From: Gnetum montanum
Taxonomy: Eukaryota > Streptophyta > Gnetopsida > Gnetales > Gnetaceae
Direction: 5' to 3'
Length of the DNA stretch: 62,000 bases
Assembly: GCA_015680685.1 (NCBI GenBank)
Contig: MNCI01006623.1
Coordinates: 101,573 to 163,572 of the forward strand
Both the position numbers and the translations under genes were made by a program. The stretch's first letter is position 1; every line of letters starts with the position of its first letter. This document shows, piece after piece, positions 10,241 through 22,191 of this stretch. Under the pieces are notes generated by a model that was not told the DNA's origin, ran no database searches, and was given only the letters and a program-made list of their open reading frames with translations.

Positions 10241-10850
10241 TAGGACAAAGTGAAAATCTTGGGAATTGTATAAGAACTATTCATAAAAAGATTTGTCATT
10301 GGCTACTCTAAGAGAATTTGTTATTGCTCTTCATTATTTCATCATTTGCATGTTTTGATTGTATTCAGCTTCAAGTAAAAGGATTTGTAAATTGGGTTAT
10401 ACTATTTCCTTTTTCCTTTTTCTTTCTTTTGTTTTGCCCTGTGGGGTTGATGTTCTTCTTGTGATAAGACATCTATGTTGAGCTTTTCAAGACCCTACGA
10501 GGTTGAGTGATTATGCAACAACAAAACACTCTAGTGCGGAGATCACTTTTGTAAATGTTGTGGAATCCTCTGAACCACATTTTGAGCTTGTCAATACCTT
10601 GTGGGATTGAGTAGTTTTATAGTGACAAAACACTCGATAGCAAAGCTTAAAGCTTGTATAGGGTATGGTGCCCTTCAAACCACATTTTGAAGAAACAAGG
10701 TTCAAAGGTGTGCACGGATTCTACCCTCTAAGTGTGAATGTCTCCAATTTGGGGAACCATGTAAAATTTGTGTTTGTTTTTTATGGTGGAAACATTTTAA
10801 TTTGGGGAGCTTATTCAACCATCCTTCTAAGTTCTCGATCCACAAATAGC
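10241..10850 (+). repeat. Copia-like LTR fragment, copy 2 (610-bp tandem duplicate)
   Basis: This is a direct repeat of 9631-10240 with a period of about 610 bp: cttgggaatt anchors at both starts, gtggggttgatgt.cttctt in the middle and the paired 105-bp units at 10567 and 10671. It ends in ttctcgatcca. The AGATGTCT-rich part is not repeated, so only the downstream portion of the LTR is duplicated. Confidence 0.6.
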
Positions 10851-13299
10851 TATATTAGACACTTCTCTAAACAAAAATTAAGAAATGTATATGTAAAATG
10901 TTTGATGAAAAATGTTCTTGTCAAGGATTTTGCATAATCATTGAGATAGTTGTTAATATCTAAAATTTTAAATCAATATTCTCTATTTTTTTCTTTGAAA
11001 ATTTTTATTTGAATAAATTCTAAAAATAATCAATTGTATGTTAGAGAATGCACATTGTATGGCTAGAATGTAGTAGTGAATTAGTATCTAACAACTTTTC
11101 ACTATTGAAGTTGATTTACACTATTTTGTTGGTATTTTTAGTTTATCTTATTAATCAGCATTGTTATTGGGTTTTTTTAATTTATCATTTTTCTTAAAAA
11201 GTTATGATATTTTAGTAGAAATAATGATCCTTCTAAACTTAATAATAGGTATGTTAATTTGGGGCTAAGGTATTTAATAAAGGAAGACATATCCAAGCTT
11301 AGCATACTGGTAGGTTGGGTCATAATTCTATTTTGTACTTTTTATTTTCTTATGAGCCACCATAAACTATAAAAGATGGGAAAGTGAGTTAAGCAGCTTT
11401 GCCATTAGTAGGGGATGTTTGGTGAATTTTTCTCTTTCAATTTTTTTGGATGATCCACAACTACTCATTATATAACATTCTCTTTAGGAAAAGATGTATG
11501 TCTAAAATTCACTTACCAAGAATTCTTTTCAATTTTTTTTCTAAATTAAAACTAAACTTTTATTATGACCTAGATACTTTGGATTTATTAAACAAAAGAA
11601 ATATAGTTTATGCCTTTATTTTCAATATTTTATAAACTTAATCAAGTTCAAAATAAGGAATGTACTCTTGAATAAATGAATTTTTTGACATATCATATCG
11701 CTCTTTTTCATACCTTATTCTTTCTCTTACAAATCCATTTAATAGAAGTTGATTTCTTACTTTTCATATATTTTTCTATCTTAATTTCATTCCTCTAAAA
11801 CCAACTAAATTCTCTCTCCTTGCATTAAATGAAAGTTAGTAGAATGTTCTATTTATGTCCAAATATATGTTATTTGTCAATCCTACCCTCTCACATGGGA
11901 AAATATCCACTATTTTTTCCATTGGCTTATCTAGAACATGTCTAGGTAAATAATAATAGTACCAAATCATATATGTGCTCCTTTTAAAAAATTATAAATA
12001 AATTTTTACGTGCATAAAAAATACTTAAATTATTCCATAATTTTAATAAATATTAGAAAATGTTTTTATAAATTCTAATTAGAATCCATAATAATACTTT
12101 TATCTACTATACAAATTCACTTAAGAATTATATCCAAGATATCAATTCAAGGACATGAATAAGGGTTTATCAATCAAGAAACCTTTAAATGAGATGGATG
12201 AAACTTCAATAATTTGGTATCTCTTCATTCGATGCTATTCCCATATGCACATTGTCCTTAGGATCGATTCTTACATTGTTGTGCATGTTTCATTCACATT
12301 CCATTGCCTATGAAATATAGTAATCACATTACTATGTTTCATCAATAAGATGACTAACATTTTGAAATCTTAAAATCATAAATATTTCATTTCTATGAAT
12401 GTTTTATTTACAACATATGATTTTTTTAAAATAACATAATGACATGACAAACATTCATCAACAAGTTGCCTTTTATTTAAAAGTATGAAAATCATGAAAC
12501 TTGCCTAGCCATGCATGTTCCATTTACAACCAATTAAATCATATGTAACTTAATGATGTGACACTTTCATGAATTTTGAACATCCATGCATGTTTCATTC
12601 ACAACATATGCATTATTATAATACTCTTTGTTCTTGATTCCCTAGTCTATCTTTAGCTTTTATTGATCTTTAGTTGATTTATGTCTTGTGGAGGAATTGA
12701 TCTCATTACCTTATAAATAATATTATTGTGTGTTCCATCATATTTTTGAAACCTTTTAAATTACCTTTTAATTAACTTTCTTTGTATTATTATGGTCTTC
12801 CTTTTTGAAAACATTTCTCTTTTTAGTTCTCATTTTGGTATTCATTAGCATCTTTTGATAATATTATTTTATTGAGCTTTTGGTATCCATGCTATTAATT
12901 AAGTGATGGGGATTTTGAAATATATCATATTTTCATTAAAGTTTCTCAAAGCTTTCTTCCATTTTCTTTCATATGGGAATAATGAATTTTCTATTATTTA
13001 CTAGGCTCTCATTTAAACGTTTCCAATTATAATGAATTTGATCATGGAGATAATCCATTGTAATTCATTGTTGCTAAAACAACATGAAAATTTGCATGTT
13101 ATAACCATTATTCATCATGTAGCCTTCATCCCATGAAACCCAAGGAAAAACTTCATTATAAATGTGAATATTGTAACCCATAAGAGGCAATCTCACATAT
13201 TTCATGGTTCAGGGGTTGAAAAATGCCTCATAAATGGTCAAAGACTCATTCCCCAAGTGAAACAAGTCACCTAATGTCTATACTTAGGCTTAGGAGAGT
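10851..13299. other. No gene recognised; AT-rich with degenerate repeats
   Basis: Very AT-rich. Between 12270 and 12610 the word atgcatgtttcattcacaac recurs in variants at about 12279, 12396, 12511 and 12583, suggesting a decayed tandem array. No coding potential recognised. Confidence 0.5.
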
Positions 13300-14508
13300 T
13301 AAAAATGCCTTTTGGAATGCCAAAAGTGGTAAGTTGATAGGTTTTTTGTTTTTTTTTTTTTTTTTNGGTTGAGGGGTTGTGGTTGTATACACTTTTCTAT
13401 GCTAGAGAAACCTACAAGGGGGTAAATCTCACCTACCCCTAGCATGGAGGGGTGGGGGTTTCCTACAAGGGGGTAAATCTCACCTACCCTCAGCATGGAA
13501 ACTCTTCCTGCCCGCCACCCCCCTTACCATGGAAGGTACATGAGCAAAATTTTTACACTCTAATGACTTCAAAGTTGACCAACCACACCACTAAGGATGG
13601 TAGAAGGCTTAGCATGGAAGATCTACCTCTAGCGCAAAGGATGTCCCACAATTACTATTTATAGAAAACAGAATGAGCATGGAGGTTTAGCACTTACTAT
13701 AAATGTTAATCCTCCAAATTTGGACATCCATCTCACCTATGAGCCAAAAATTTGTAGTAATTTGTAGCTAATTTATAGCAAAAATCATGGCCCAAGACCG
13801 ATAAAACCAGAACCCCAATACCCCTTTTAGGTTCCACACTTTTGCATTTTGAAGCACATAGTAATTTTGGCTTCCAAAAGCTCTTGCATCCTTGTAGAAA
13901 TGTAGCTTCTTAGACCCTTCTAGCATGGAACCCCTGCAACCTAGTTACTCACTTTGCAACCCCCTAGAGACTTGTGGATTTTTGGTGTCAATGCTACATT
14001 TCTGGAACTCCCAACCCCTAGCATGGAGCAATTTGGTAGCCAAATTTCTTACTTTTCTCACCCCTAGCAGTAACCCAAATTGTAAATCTATAGTTTTGTA
14101 ATAGAGGAGATTCAAAAGTATGAGGAGTGGCTTAGTACTCGAATCATGGAGTAAATCACATTGGATTCAATGGTCTTTGAACTCATGCTCTAGTGAACCC
14201 CCCTTTGCTCTCTCATAGTTATTTCTTGTACACATTTCAAAAACTCATTCTTTAGTATTTTAATAAAGTTTTTAAAGTTTCATTTTGTGTGAAATCTACA
14301 TTTGCTTTTTATTTTATAGATTTGTGATTTTTGCATTATATTTTTTGAACTCCTTATTTTGCATTTTGTAAGTTCCTAGGTGATCTACCATACCATAAAG
14401 GGCACCTGGAATTTCATTTTTCAATGGCCTCGGGAATCATGGGTTGAGGCTACTACATTGGATCTTTTGATTTTTGAGTGATCAATTTTTCTAGTTGCAA
14501 CAACTTTC
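13300..14508 (+). repeat. Probable 5' LTR region of the Tat/Ogre-like element A
   Basis: This segment precedes the gag of element A. Its last 250 bases align loosely with 44780-45022 (shared taagt.cctaagt, then atcttttgatttttgagt), suggesting the 3' ends of related LTRs. It contains a 51-bp tandem repeat (13411 and 13462, cctacaagggggtaaatctc) and repeated tagcatgga words. The left border was not found, and the LTR call is inference. Base 13366 is an N after a T run. Confidence 0.4.
13366..13366. other. Single N after a poly-T run
   Basis: An ambiguous base follows about 19 T residues, probably an assembly join at a homopolymer. Confidence 0.8.
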
Positions 14509-14526
14509 TGGCACTAGAAGAAGGGC
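14509..14526 (+). other. Possible primer binding site of element A
   Basis: TGGCACTAGAAGAAGGGC begins with the TGG expected of a primer site and follows the LTR-like end by a few bases. The tRNA cannot be named. It could be chance. Confidence 0.3.
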
Positions 14527-15264
14527 CTCTGCATAACTTCTATGACCAAATCTATCTCTACCATTGCCAACATTACCATTTGCTAGATATTTTTGAAATT
14601 TTGTAGCCAAAACTTTCAAAAAATCAACAATGCCCCTCCCCCTTATGACCAATGCTACAACATAGAAGTTGCAGGTGGTTGTGTATTGTCTTTTCACAAC
14701 AACTGCTATGAATTTTTCTATCCAAAAGCCAACATTGATACCTTTCCCTCTTTTTTCTTTTTGCTACAAACTTTTTCCTAATTTCTAAAGTTAGTGGTGC
14801 AATCCTTCTAGAAATTATCAAACTTCTAGAAGTTAGCTTCCCTCCATCATTCCTAGCTAAGAAAATTAGTAGCCTACTAAATCCTAGTTTTAGTGGAAAA
14901 ATACCAACATTTGACTTTGATTTTCAACCTTTCACCCCTCATCAATGTTGGATTAGAAAGGTGTGAGGTTCCATGCATCCTCACCCTCACACCCCACGTG
15001 CACCACCTCCCCCCCACCATCTCATCCACTTTCTATCCCCCCTACCATACCCAATGTAGAGCTAGTTAGGGGGCTAGCTTAGATGAGGCTTGTTACCAAC
15101 TTTCCTAGCTTTTTATTTTTGGTAAAGGAGGAAACCCCCCTTACCCCCATTTACTAATTATAGAAAGTGCTTCATTTTTAGTTATTTTTACTTCCTGTGA
15201 CCATTTTTGAATTCCACTTATTGGAATTTACCTCTATTTTAAGCCATTTTCAACACTATAGCCA
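14527..15264 (+). other. Element A leader, no gene recognised
   Basis: The sequence between the possible primer site and the gag start is rich in C runs around 14930-15140. No reading frame of note was seen. Confidence 0.35.
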
Positions 15265-17400
15265 TGTCTTTCCAACAATCCACAAAGTTTCATTTCACCT
15301 TCACTAGCAAAGGCCCTAGCCAACAAGCCATGACAGTCTATGACCCCAAAGATCCTACCATCATTGAATGTAAGCAGGTTTTGAGGATAAGGAGGAAAAG
15401 TCCTAACTTTGCATCCATAAATGAGGATTGATATTACTACATTTATGCCAAAATGAAGGTAGGCATGTTGATTCTAAATATGGAAGTAGAATCCAAAAGG
15501 GATTTCAAACTCATCCATCATAATGGAAAAGAGTACATCCCTCCCCCCTATGATTGAATACCTCTCAATGATATCTAAGTGGGCATCCTAGCCCAACTAA
15601 TCAAGATGGAGGAGGAAGATGACAAGCATAGCTCAGAGAAAAAACAAGAAGAGAAGGATGAGTTTAGGATGAAATATGAACCCAAAAAAAACCTAGGATA
15701 ATTGTTTCAATAAATGTTCCCCAAGGTCATAGAGCCTTCCTCCAATTCATTTGTTTTCTCCATGGGCATCTTTACACCATCTTCCACTGTGTCTTACCCT
15801 ACTATGGTTGATCCCTCATCAGTTATAGCCATGCATCAAACTTGATTAATGTCACAACCAACAACCTATAACTTGTTCATGTTATTTATCACATAGCCTT
15901 GATCTATGCAGTAATCGATGGTGGTTTTCACCATCACAAACCCAGTAACTATTCATGTAGGATCCAACATGGGATCCAAAATAACTTAGGGGTCACATAC
16001 CCCCTTTATTCCATTTGTGCCTTAGGTACCAGCTCAAACATCTTTTTCCTTGTTTGGCCCACAAGCTATGACCATAATGCAACCTCTTCCTTCTGCACTA
16101 CAACCAATAGTGACATCACAACACTTACAACATATGCCACAAACATACATACAAGCCTCGTATCCAACAAGGTCATCATAGGGACTAGATGAAGCCTTCT
16201 AGATGATCCAAGACTTGACAAAGGAGTCAAAGAGGTTTAAAGCCTCTACTTCCCAAAGTGTCAAGATTATGGAGTTCTATAGTGATGATCCCATCAATCC
16301 TATGGTTCCACCCTTGACACTTTCTCTTGGTGTTCCTATCCCCTATTTTAGCAAATACAATGGAGAATATGACCCCAATTTCTCACCTAATGACCTTCAT
16401 ATCCAAGTGTCTACTATTGTAGCCATGGCCTTATACTATTATGAGGAATTTTCCTATATCCTTGACTAGGAAAGCACTTAATGGGTACGTCACACTACCT
16501 ATAGGATCCCTATCCTCTCTTGAGGACTTAATAGCCTAGTTTATTAACCACTTCAAGTATAACTTAAAGCCCAATATAATGATTGACTAGCTCATGAAGG
16601 TCAATCAAGAATCCCTAGAACTTGTACAAGAGTTCATCTAATGGTGGCATGGAATACTGAGTGAAATACCATAGGCTATAGTTGAAACTCACCTTTTGGC
16701 TATATTTAAGGGGATGGTTAATGACTTTATCAACTCCAAACTTTACTATCTTGACTTGTGGTCCCTCAGCCAAGTGTTCTCTCAGAATAAGAACATAGAA
16801 GATGCTACGAAGGCTAGTCATGACCTAGCCTACATAGCATACAAAAATCAACATACACAGAAGGGCAGGAAGAAGAATAAGCATACTAACATGGTTGTGA
16901 GAAATATGAGTAAGGAGGAAAAGACCACTAACTAGGGGCCAAGGAACAATCCACTCAAGGCCCCCACTAATAACCATGAAAACCAACCATCAACCTCTAG
17001 GTCCACTACATTGACTACAACTAGGCCAAATTTTCAGCAAAAGAACTGAAGCAAGTACACTACCTTACCTTTAAAACCATCTAAGTTTCTAGATCAACTG
17101 TTGAAGAATGGATGCATGCAATACAACAAGATGATCAAAACCACATGAAAGAAGCATGAGTAGCTATGTGAAATAGCCAAGGACTCCACTTGAGAAACAA
17201 AGGATGATCCCCAATTACCTAGGTACTTTAAACTAGATTTCTTTTTCCACTATGACCAACTACTTGGTCATGACACAGACTACTACCTTATGCTGAAGGA
17301 TGACTTGCAGAAAATGATAGATAGGAAAGAGTTGGTCTTAGATGCTTCCAACCTAGTCCAACCACAAAATCAATCGATGTAAGTATACAAGGACTAATTG
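15265..17400 (+). pseudogene. Tat/Ogre-type gag relic (element A)
   Basis: Gag of a plant Ty3/gypsy element. A likely start is the ATG at 15265 (MSFQQSTKFHFTFTSKGPSQ), following aacactatagcc. An acidic/Lys-rich linker (MEEEDDKHSSEKKQEEKDE) is at 15606-15660. The capsid-like part around 16290-16560 contains VPIPYFSKYNGEYDPNFSP and, after a stop, LPIGSLSSLEDLIA, as in gypsy gag (retrotrans_gag). Near 17215-17345 the stretch GHDTDYYLMLKDDLQKMIDR matches the plant gypsy motif GHDTEECxxLKDxIExLIxxG found after capsid. Many in-frame stops are present. It is followed by the protease in the same orientation. Confidence 0.7.
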
Positions 17401-18199
17401 AATGCTAATGACATCTGTTATATTATTTTAGCATTTAATGTCAATGACAATCAAAGACAAGTGAGGGAATCATTCATGATCTAGGTATCCCCTTGTGATA
17501 AAAGGGCTTCCTCAACTTTCACTAGCTCAAGATTCCCTTTCATACTATTATGGGTACCTTCAAGGGAACCTTTTATCATCATGGTGCCCTAGTGTAACAC
17601 AACCCCATCAGTCATAGCCCAACCAAATAACACAACAACATAATGATCCCCTGTGGTGGCTAATCCTATTACCTCTTCCTCATAACCAATGACTAACAAC
17701 CAAAAAAATTCAATAAAGAAAAGAAAGAAGTATAAGAAAAATCCCAATAATAAGGGTGACAAGTAGATAGAGGCATAGAATGAAGTGAGTCCACCAAAGC
17801 CCACTCCCATCTCAATTATACCCATAACCTCCTTTGCTCAACCCACTTCAAAAAACAAGCCACAAGAGGACCCTAAAACCCATAGGTAGAACAAAGAGGA
17901 GAAGCCCAAGCAACAACAACCTAAGGCCAAAGTTCACATTTTGGGGTGCATGAAGGAAGTGAAGCACAACTATTACAACAAGTCGATGACCAATGATAAA
18001 AACATTTTTAGTGTGATGGACTAGGTCAAACAATTCCTCAAGTGGAAGAATACAACTCTAAGCTTGTATTACCTAACCATGACTTTTTCCACACATCGTG
18101 AGATGCTAGTCAAAATGTTGACCTTCATCCTTATTAGTGAGGATATTTTTTCTAATAAAGAATCCATACATGCAATGATGGTTACTCCCTCATAAAGGG
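17401..18199 (+). pseudogene. Gag-protease linker of element A, decayed
   Basis: This is the stretch between the gag GHDT motif and the protease. It translates with stops into a Pro/Lys/Asn-rich linker (17700-17930), as is usual between these domains. No separate gene was seen. Confidence 0.4.
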
Positions 18200-18911
18200 A
18201 GGAGAAGTCAACACCTCTAGTATTTCATGATAGTGAAATCAAGGCCAATTCCCAAAATTTCATGGTAACTAGGGCTCCTTTGTTCATAACAATACATGTA
18301 GGGTAGTTTAAAGTGCATCAGGTGCATGTTGATGATGGAGCTACAACAAATGTCATCCCATGCACTATCATTGAATGTTTGGACTTAAGAAGAGAATATA
18401 CAACCTACAACAACCATAGCTCTCAAATCCTTCAATGGATCAAGGTTTGCTATTAAGGGATCTATCTCCTTAAAATTTTTGGTAGGGGAGGAATTGTCTA
18501 CAATAATCAATTTCATGGTGGTGATGGAGACACCTAGGTTCAACCTTACCTAGGAAGAACTTGGGTAGCTCAATTACAAGTTGTGTCCTCATCTATCCAT
18601 TAAGAGATTTACCTTCCTTATGAGGGAGGTGAAGTCATCATTCATGGTGATAGCATGATTTCCCTAGCTATCAAGAATGTGAACATAGAGTAGGGGTCTA
18701 AAGTAAAGATTCAAGAGGAAGCTCCTAGCCACAAAGTCCACCAACCTAAGAGAGAGAAAAATATTAAGAACAATAACAATGGAAAACTAGATGTATCATG
18801 GGATGAACCTCTTTTTAACATCATCAGTGAAGGGAATGGTGAGTACAAATTGGTGCAGAATAGGTCTTATATGCTTCCTAACCTTTCAAAGATTAGGAAT
18901 AGTCTGCACAA
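18200..18911 (+). pseudogene. Tat/Ogre-type aspartic protease relic (element A)
   Basis: The retroviral-type protease of element A. The active-site region at about 18322-18366 reads VHVDDGATTNVIP, fitting the plant gypsy VxVDxGSSxNxL motif with the catalytic Asp kept. Upstream is the typical LVFHDSEIKANSQNFMVTRA block. A frameshift follows around 18420-18450, and GRTWVAQLQVVSS (near 18557) is the LGRxWL motif. An open tail runs to the TAA at 18914. A strong splice-donor sequence (GTGAGT, GT at 18839) and a weaker one (GT at 18912) lie in this tail, where Ogre elements have the donor of their protease-RT intron. Confidence 0.65.
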
Positions 18912-18913
18912 GT

Positions 18914-19593
18914 AACATGCATTCCTACCCCTTCCATGCTACACTCTTATGATCTTTTATAGCCATTTGTACCATAACCATTTAGCCTAATTTTTCCCTT
19001 TCATGACTAGTTGTTGCCTTTTTCCTACATTTTTACTCTTTATGCAAATAGCCTATAAGTTTATTCTATTTGCATTTCCATTTATTATCATCTTATTTCT
19101 TTCTCTATTTTCTTTATTTAGTGTAATATAAACTAGAAAAAATCATAAAAAAATTTTAAACATAAAATCAACAAAAAAAATATAATTTTCTCTTTAACCA
19201 TAGTCTACTAAGACTTTAAACTAGCAACATGGCCTTAGACTGGCAAAAAAATATGACCTATGCCCACCATGGCCTAAAACTAGTAAATGTCTTTTTCAAT
19301 TTCTTTTTATGTATCCTATTATTGCAACAATTAGCCATTTAATTTTATAACCAAAATCATCAACATACATAACATTTATAATATTTACTACAACAATATA
19401 CATAGCCATAAATGAAACAAAAAAATTTTAAGATTAAAATATTTATAACATACATAGCCATGGCCACATTGTATGGAAAAAATGTCAAAAAATAATAATA
19501 GACATCTTTAACATAGTCTTGGCTAACAATAGCCATCAACATGAAAATAAAAATAATATAGCAAACAAGCTAAAAATGAATAGATGGAGGATG
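18914..19593. other. Left spacer flank, no gene recognised
   Basis: AT-rich. At 19200-19290 it contains catggcctaaaactagtaaa and related words that also occur at 38680-39040 near the right end of the spacer. Confidence 0.4.
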
Positions 19594-21301
19594 CTAAGGG
19601 GCATCTAGAGGAGGAAGTGGTGGGTCATTCCTACCCTTACTATTGGGGTTGCCAATGTCTCCTAATGCCTAAAATAAAATAGCACATAGCCAATTAGTAA
19701 CGCATAACCAAAACCATAACTTAAAATAAAACTAAAACATAAAATGCATCAAACTTGTGGGGACTCTGGCTCCATGACTTCTAAGGGTAGATGTGGAAGA
19801 CTATTCTTCAAATGATGGAGGATCTAGTCCTCTATCATATTAACCTAGTTAATATCCCTAAGATCAACACTAGGGAGGATGTTATTCCTATCTGTTGTGG
19901 TCCAAGTAGGAGGCTTTCAGGTAATAGTAGCCATAGAGGTCTCACATGCAACAATGGTAGTTTGAGGAGCATGGCATTTCTCCATTGTGAGAATACTCTC
20001 AAAGAGCTGATAGGCACACTCTACCTAGATCCCCTGAATGAATAGCTCTCTCTTGCATCATTCAACTTACTTCTCTTTGAACCACTTTAGGTAGGCCTCA
20101 TGATCAACCTTGTATTGCTGCTTGTGGTCTTTTTTTTCTACCCCCTTCTAGGATTCACATGTAGTAATCTTTCTAATCCTCAACCTTTTAGGAGATGATG
20201 TCTATTTGCATATGCTATTTTTCCATTGCATGTGAGAGTGCTACTTTGTTCCAAATGGTATGCCTGTAGAGGACCCATGTGATCTCTTGGGTTTGCAATT
20301 CCCAAGTTAGCCACTTAGGCTTCCATAAAGGCCTTGTAGTCCTATAGATCTCTAATTACATCCTCCTGTCATTGAGTTTTCTCCCATAAGGCCATAACCT
20401 ATTTCCATAGGGATTTTTTAGGCCTCTCCATCTCCCATGAAGTTGTGGCACATGACATTGCTAGATTAGTAGCAATCTCATATAACTTCAAGGGTATACT
20501 AAAGACATTAGAGGGAAGCTTTGGTAAGAAGTCAATTTCCATGTCTTAGCTAGGGTCCCACTCCAAAGAACGCACTACATAACCAAAAAATACAACCATA
20601 AACATAGTGTCCAACCTAAGATAGCCATAACATAAATATAATCTATGACATAGCAAATAACTAAAGCATAGAAAATAAAGTTCTTACCTATCTTAGGTGT
20701 AACCTATTGCAACTGGTCAATGATGTCCTTAGCCATCCTGTGCATGAACTCCACCTTGTCTAGGGCCTCTACCCATGGTTTTGCATGAAACTTAGGTACA
20801 AGGGATTCCACTAGTGGCTCAGGAACTACTATAATCATAAAAATCATTAAATGGTTAGTATGAAATCCAAACTTAAAATCATAGGACATAATGAAAAGCA
20901 TTAAGACATGCACATACCTAGCTCCTCCTCCTCTTCCTCTAGGATGATGATGGGGGATGTACCTAGCACCATCTCACTAATTAAAATCTCTAGATCAATC
21001 TTGGCGAACCCTTTAGCCTCATGCTACTGTAAAAGTGCCTCCTCTATATGCTTTTTTTCCTCCTTGGTTATGGTAGCTGCACATCTCTATGCTTCCTCTT
21101 TTGTGATAGCTTGGGCTACCATGACCTGATGTCGGTCTTTAACCATAGCACATAGAAAATCAAGTAGCACTAGAAATCATAATGTATTCATAAAACCTTA
21201 AAACATAGAATAACCAAAACATAAATAAAGCTTACCTATGACCACCTACTATGATTACTTATGCTTAAACTTAAGCTTCTTTGGGACAAGTTGGTCTAAT
21301 G
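19594..21301 (-). pseudogene. Antisense spliced gene, 3' exons (interrupted by Athila)
   Basis: Minus-strand gene relic inside the protease-RT spacer. Exons with GT-AG borders: part of exon d 21236-21301 (donor GTAAGC), exon e 20918-21136 (acceptor AAAG, donor GTATGT), exon f 20688-20828 (acceptor TATAG, donor GTAAGA), exon g about 19757-20574 (acceptor ATGTAG), exon h 19594-19668 (acceptor TTTTAG, stop TAG). Exon e encodes an acidic, helix-prone stretch (KEEKKHIEEALL) ending IILEEEEELG. Exon g has RSLEWDPS and MEIDFLPKLPSNVFSIPLKL. Exon h reads GDIGNPNSKGRNDPPLPPLD. Most stops look like single changes from CAG, CAA, CGA or TGG. The protein family is not recognised. Upstream exons continue at 31419-35020. 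Confidence 0.55.
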
Positions 21302-21306
21302 CTAGT
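21302..21306. repeat. Target site duplication CTAGT, left
   Basis: Five bases identical to 31414-31418, flanking the complete Athila element. Confidence 0.95.
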
Positions 21307-22179
21307 TGATGAGCGAAAAGGTACCCCTACATCCAACCATACGAATCACAAGCATTCATGTGTGATCTAGTCAAATTTTGCAGACTATAGTTACTAAGTA
21401 CAGTAGAGCTAAATAGTGTGTGCATGTTGTTTGTTCATTGTCTTCCCAATCCCACTTGTGGAATGCAATTGTATGGTTAAGTGTGACTAAGGAATAAGAT
21501 TTTTGTTATTTTGTGTTTTTATGGAATTACTCACCTAGAACAAGAATAAAATTAAGAGTGATTAAAAGTAAGAGAAATTAATTGCTAAGTAAACTATAGT
21601 CTAATATAGCCTAACATAAGTAACCATTCCCACTTCCTGAACACATCTTGAACATCGTGCAAACACTACTGGGCTTTCAAACACTAGTTATTTCTAAGCA
21701 ACCAAGTGTCACATGTATGCTTGAAGGGATCATGCTTATGTATCTTCATAAGTTTCTTGATTAATGAAAATTAATTACTACATAAATAACATTAATGTAA
21801 ATTGCATGAAATCACAGTATATAAATCCATAAGAAAGAAAATCTCAAGTTCTGCAAGGAATGGATCAAAGAGTTTGTCTATATTGCCAACACAATGGTGT
21901 GCTTAGGTACATCAATGTTTGAATAAAGATCCGTCACACTTAGACCTCTTGTTGTGAGAACTTGGAAAATATTCTAACTTTCAAATGAAAAAATTGCAAG
22001 AGTTTCACTACTTGACTGCTAAAAACCTTACTCCCAATTGTGCACTTGGGTGCTTTATTTATAGAATTAAGAGTAACCCTACAATATCGAATGTATGATA
22101 TCACATCTTGGGCCATAATATCATATACCTAATATCGTATCCAACCTAATATTAGAACATTAAAAAATACAATTTATCA
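21307..22179 (-). repeat. 3' LTR of Athila element 2
   Basis: 873 bp, from tgatgagcgaaaag to aatttatca on the plus strand. It aligns end to end with 30528-31413. The left end abuts the target duplication and the right end abuts the polypurine tract. A TATA-like CTATAAATAAAG (minus strand) lies near 22052-22063, with decayed GATATC repeats beyond it. Confidence 0.93.
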
Positions 22180-22191
22180 TACCCCCACAAC
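22180..22191 (-). other. Polypurine tract
   Basis: The minus strand reads GTTGTGGGGGTA immediately before the 3' LTR start TGATAAATTG, the expected position of the plus-strand primer. Confidence 0.7.
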
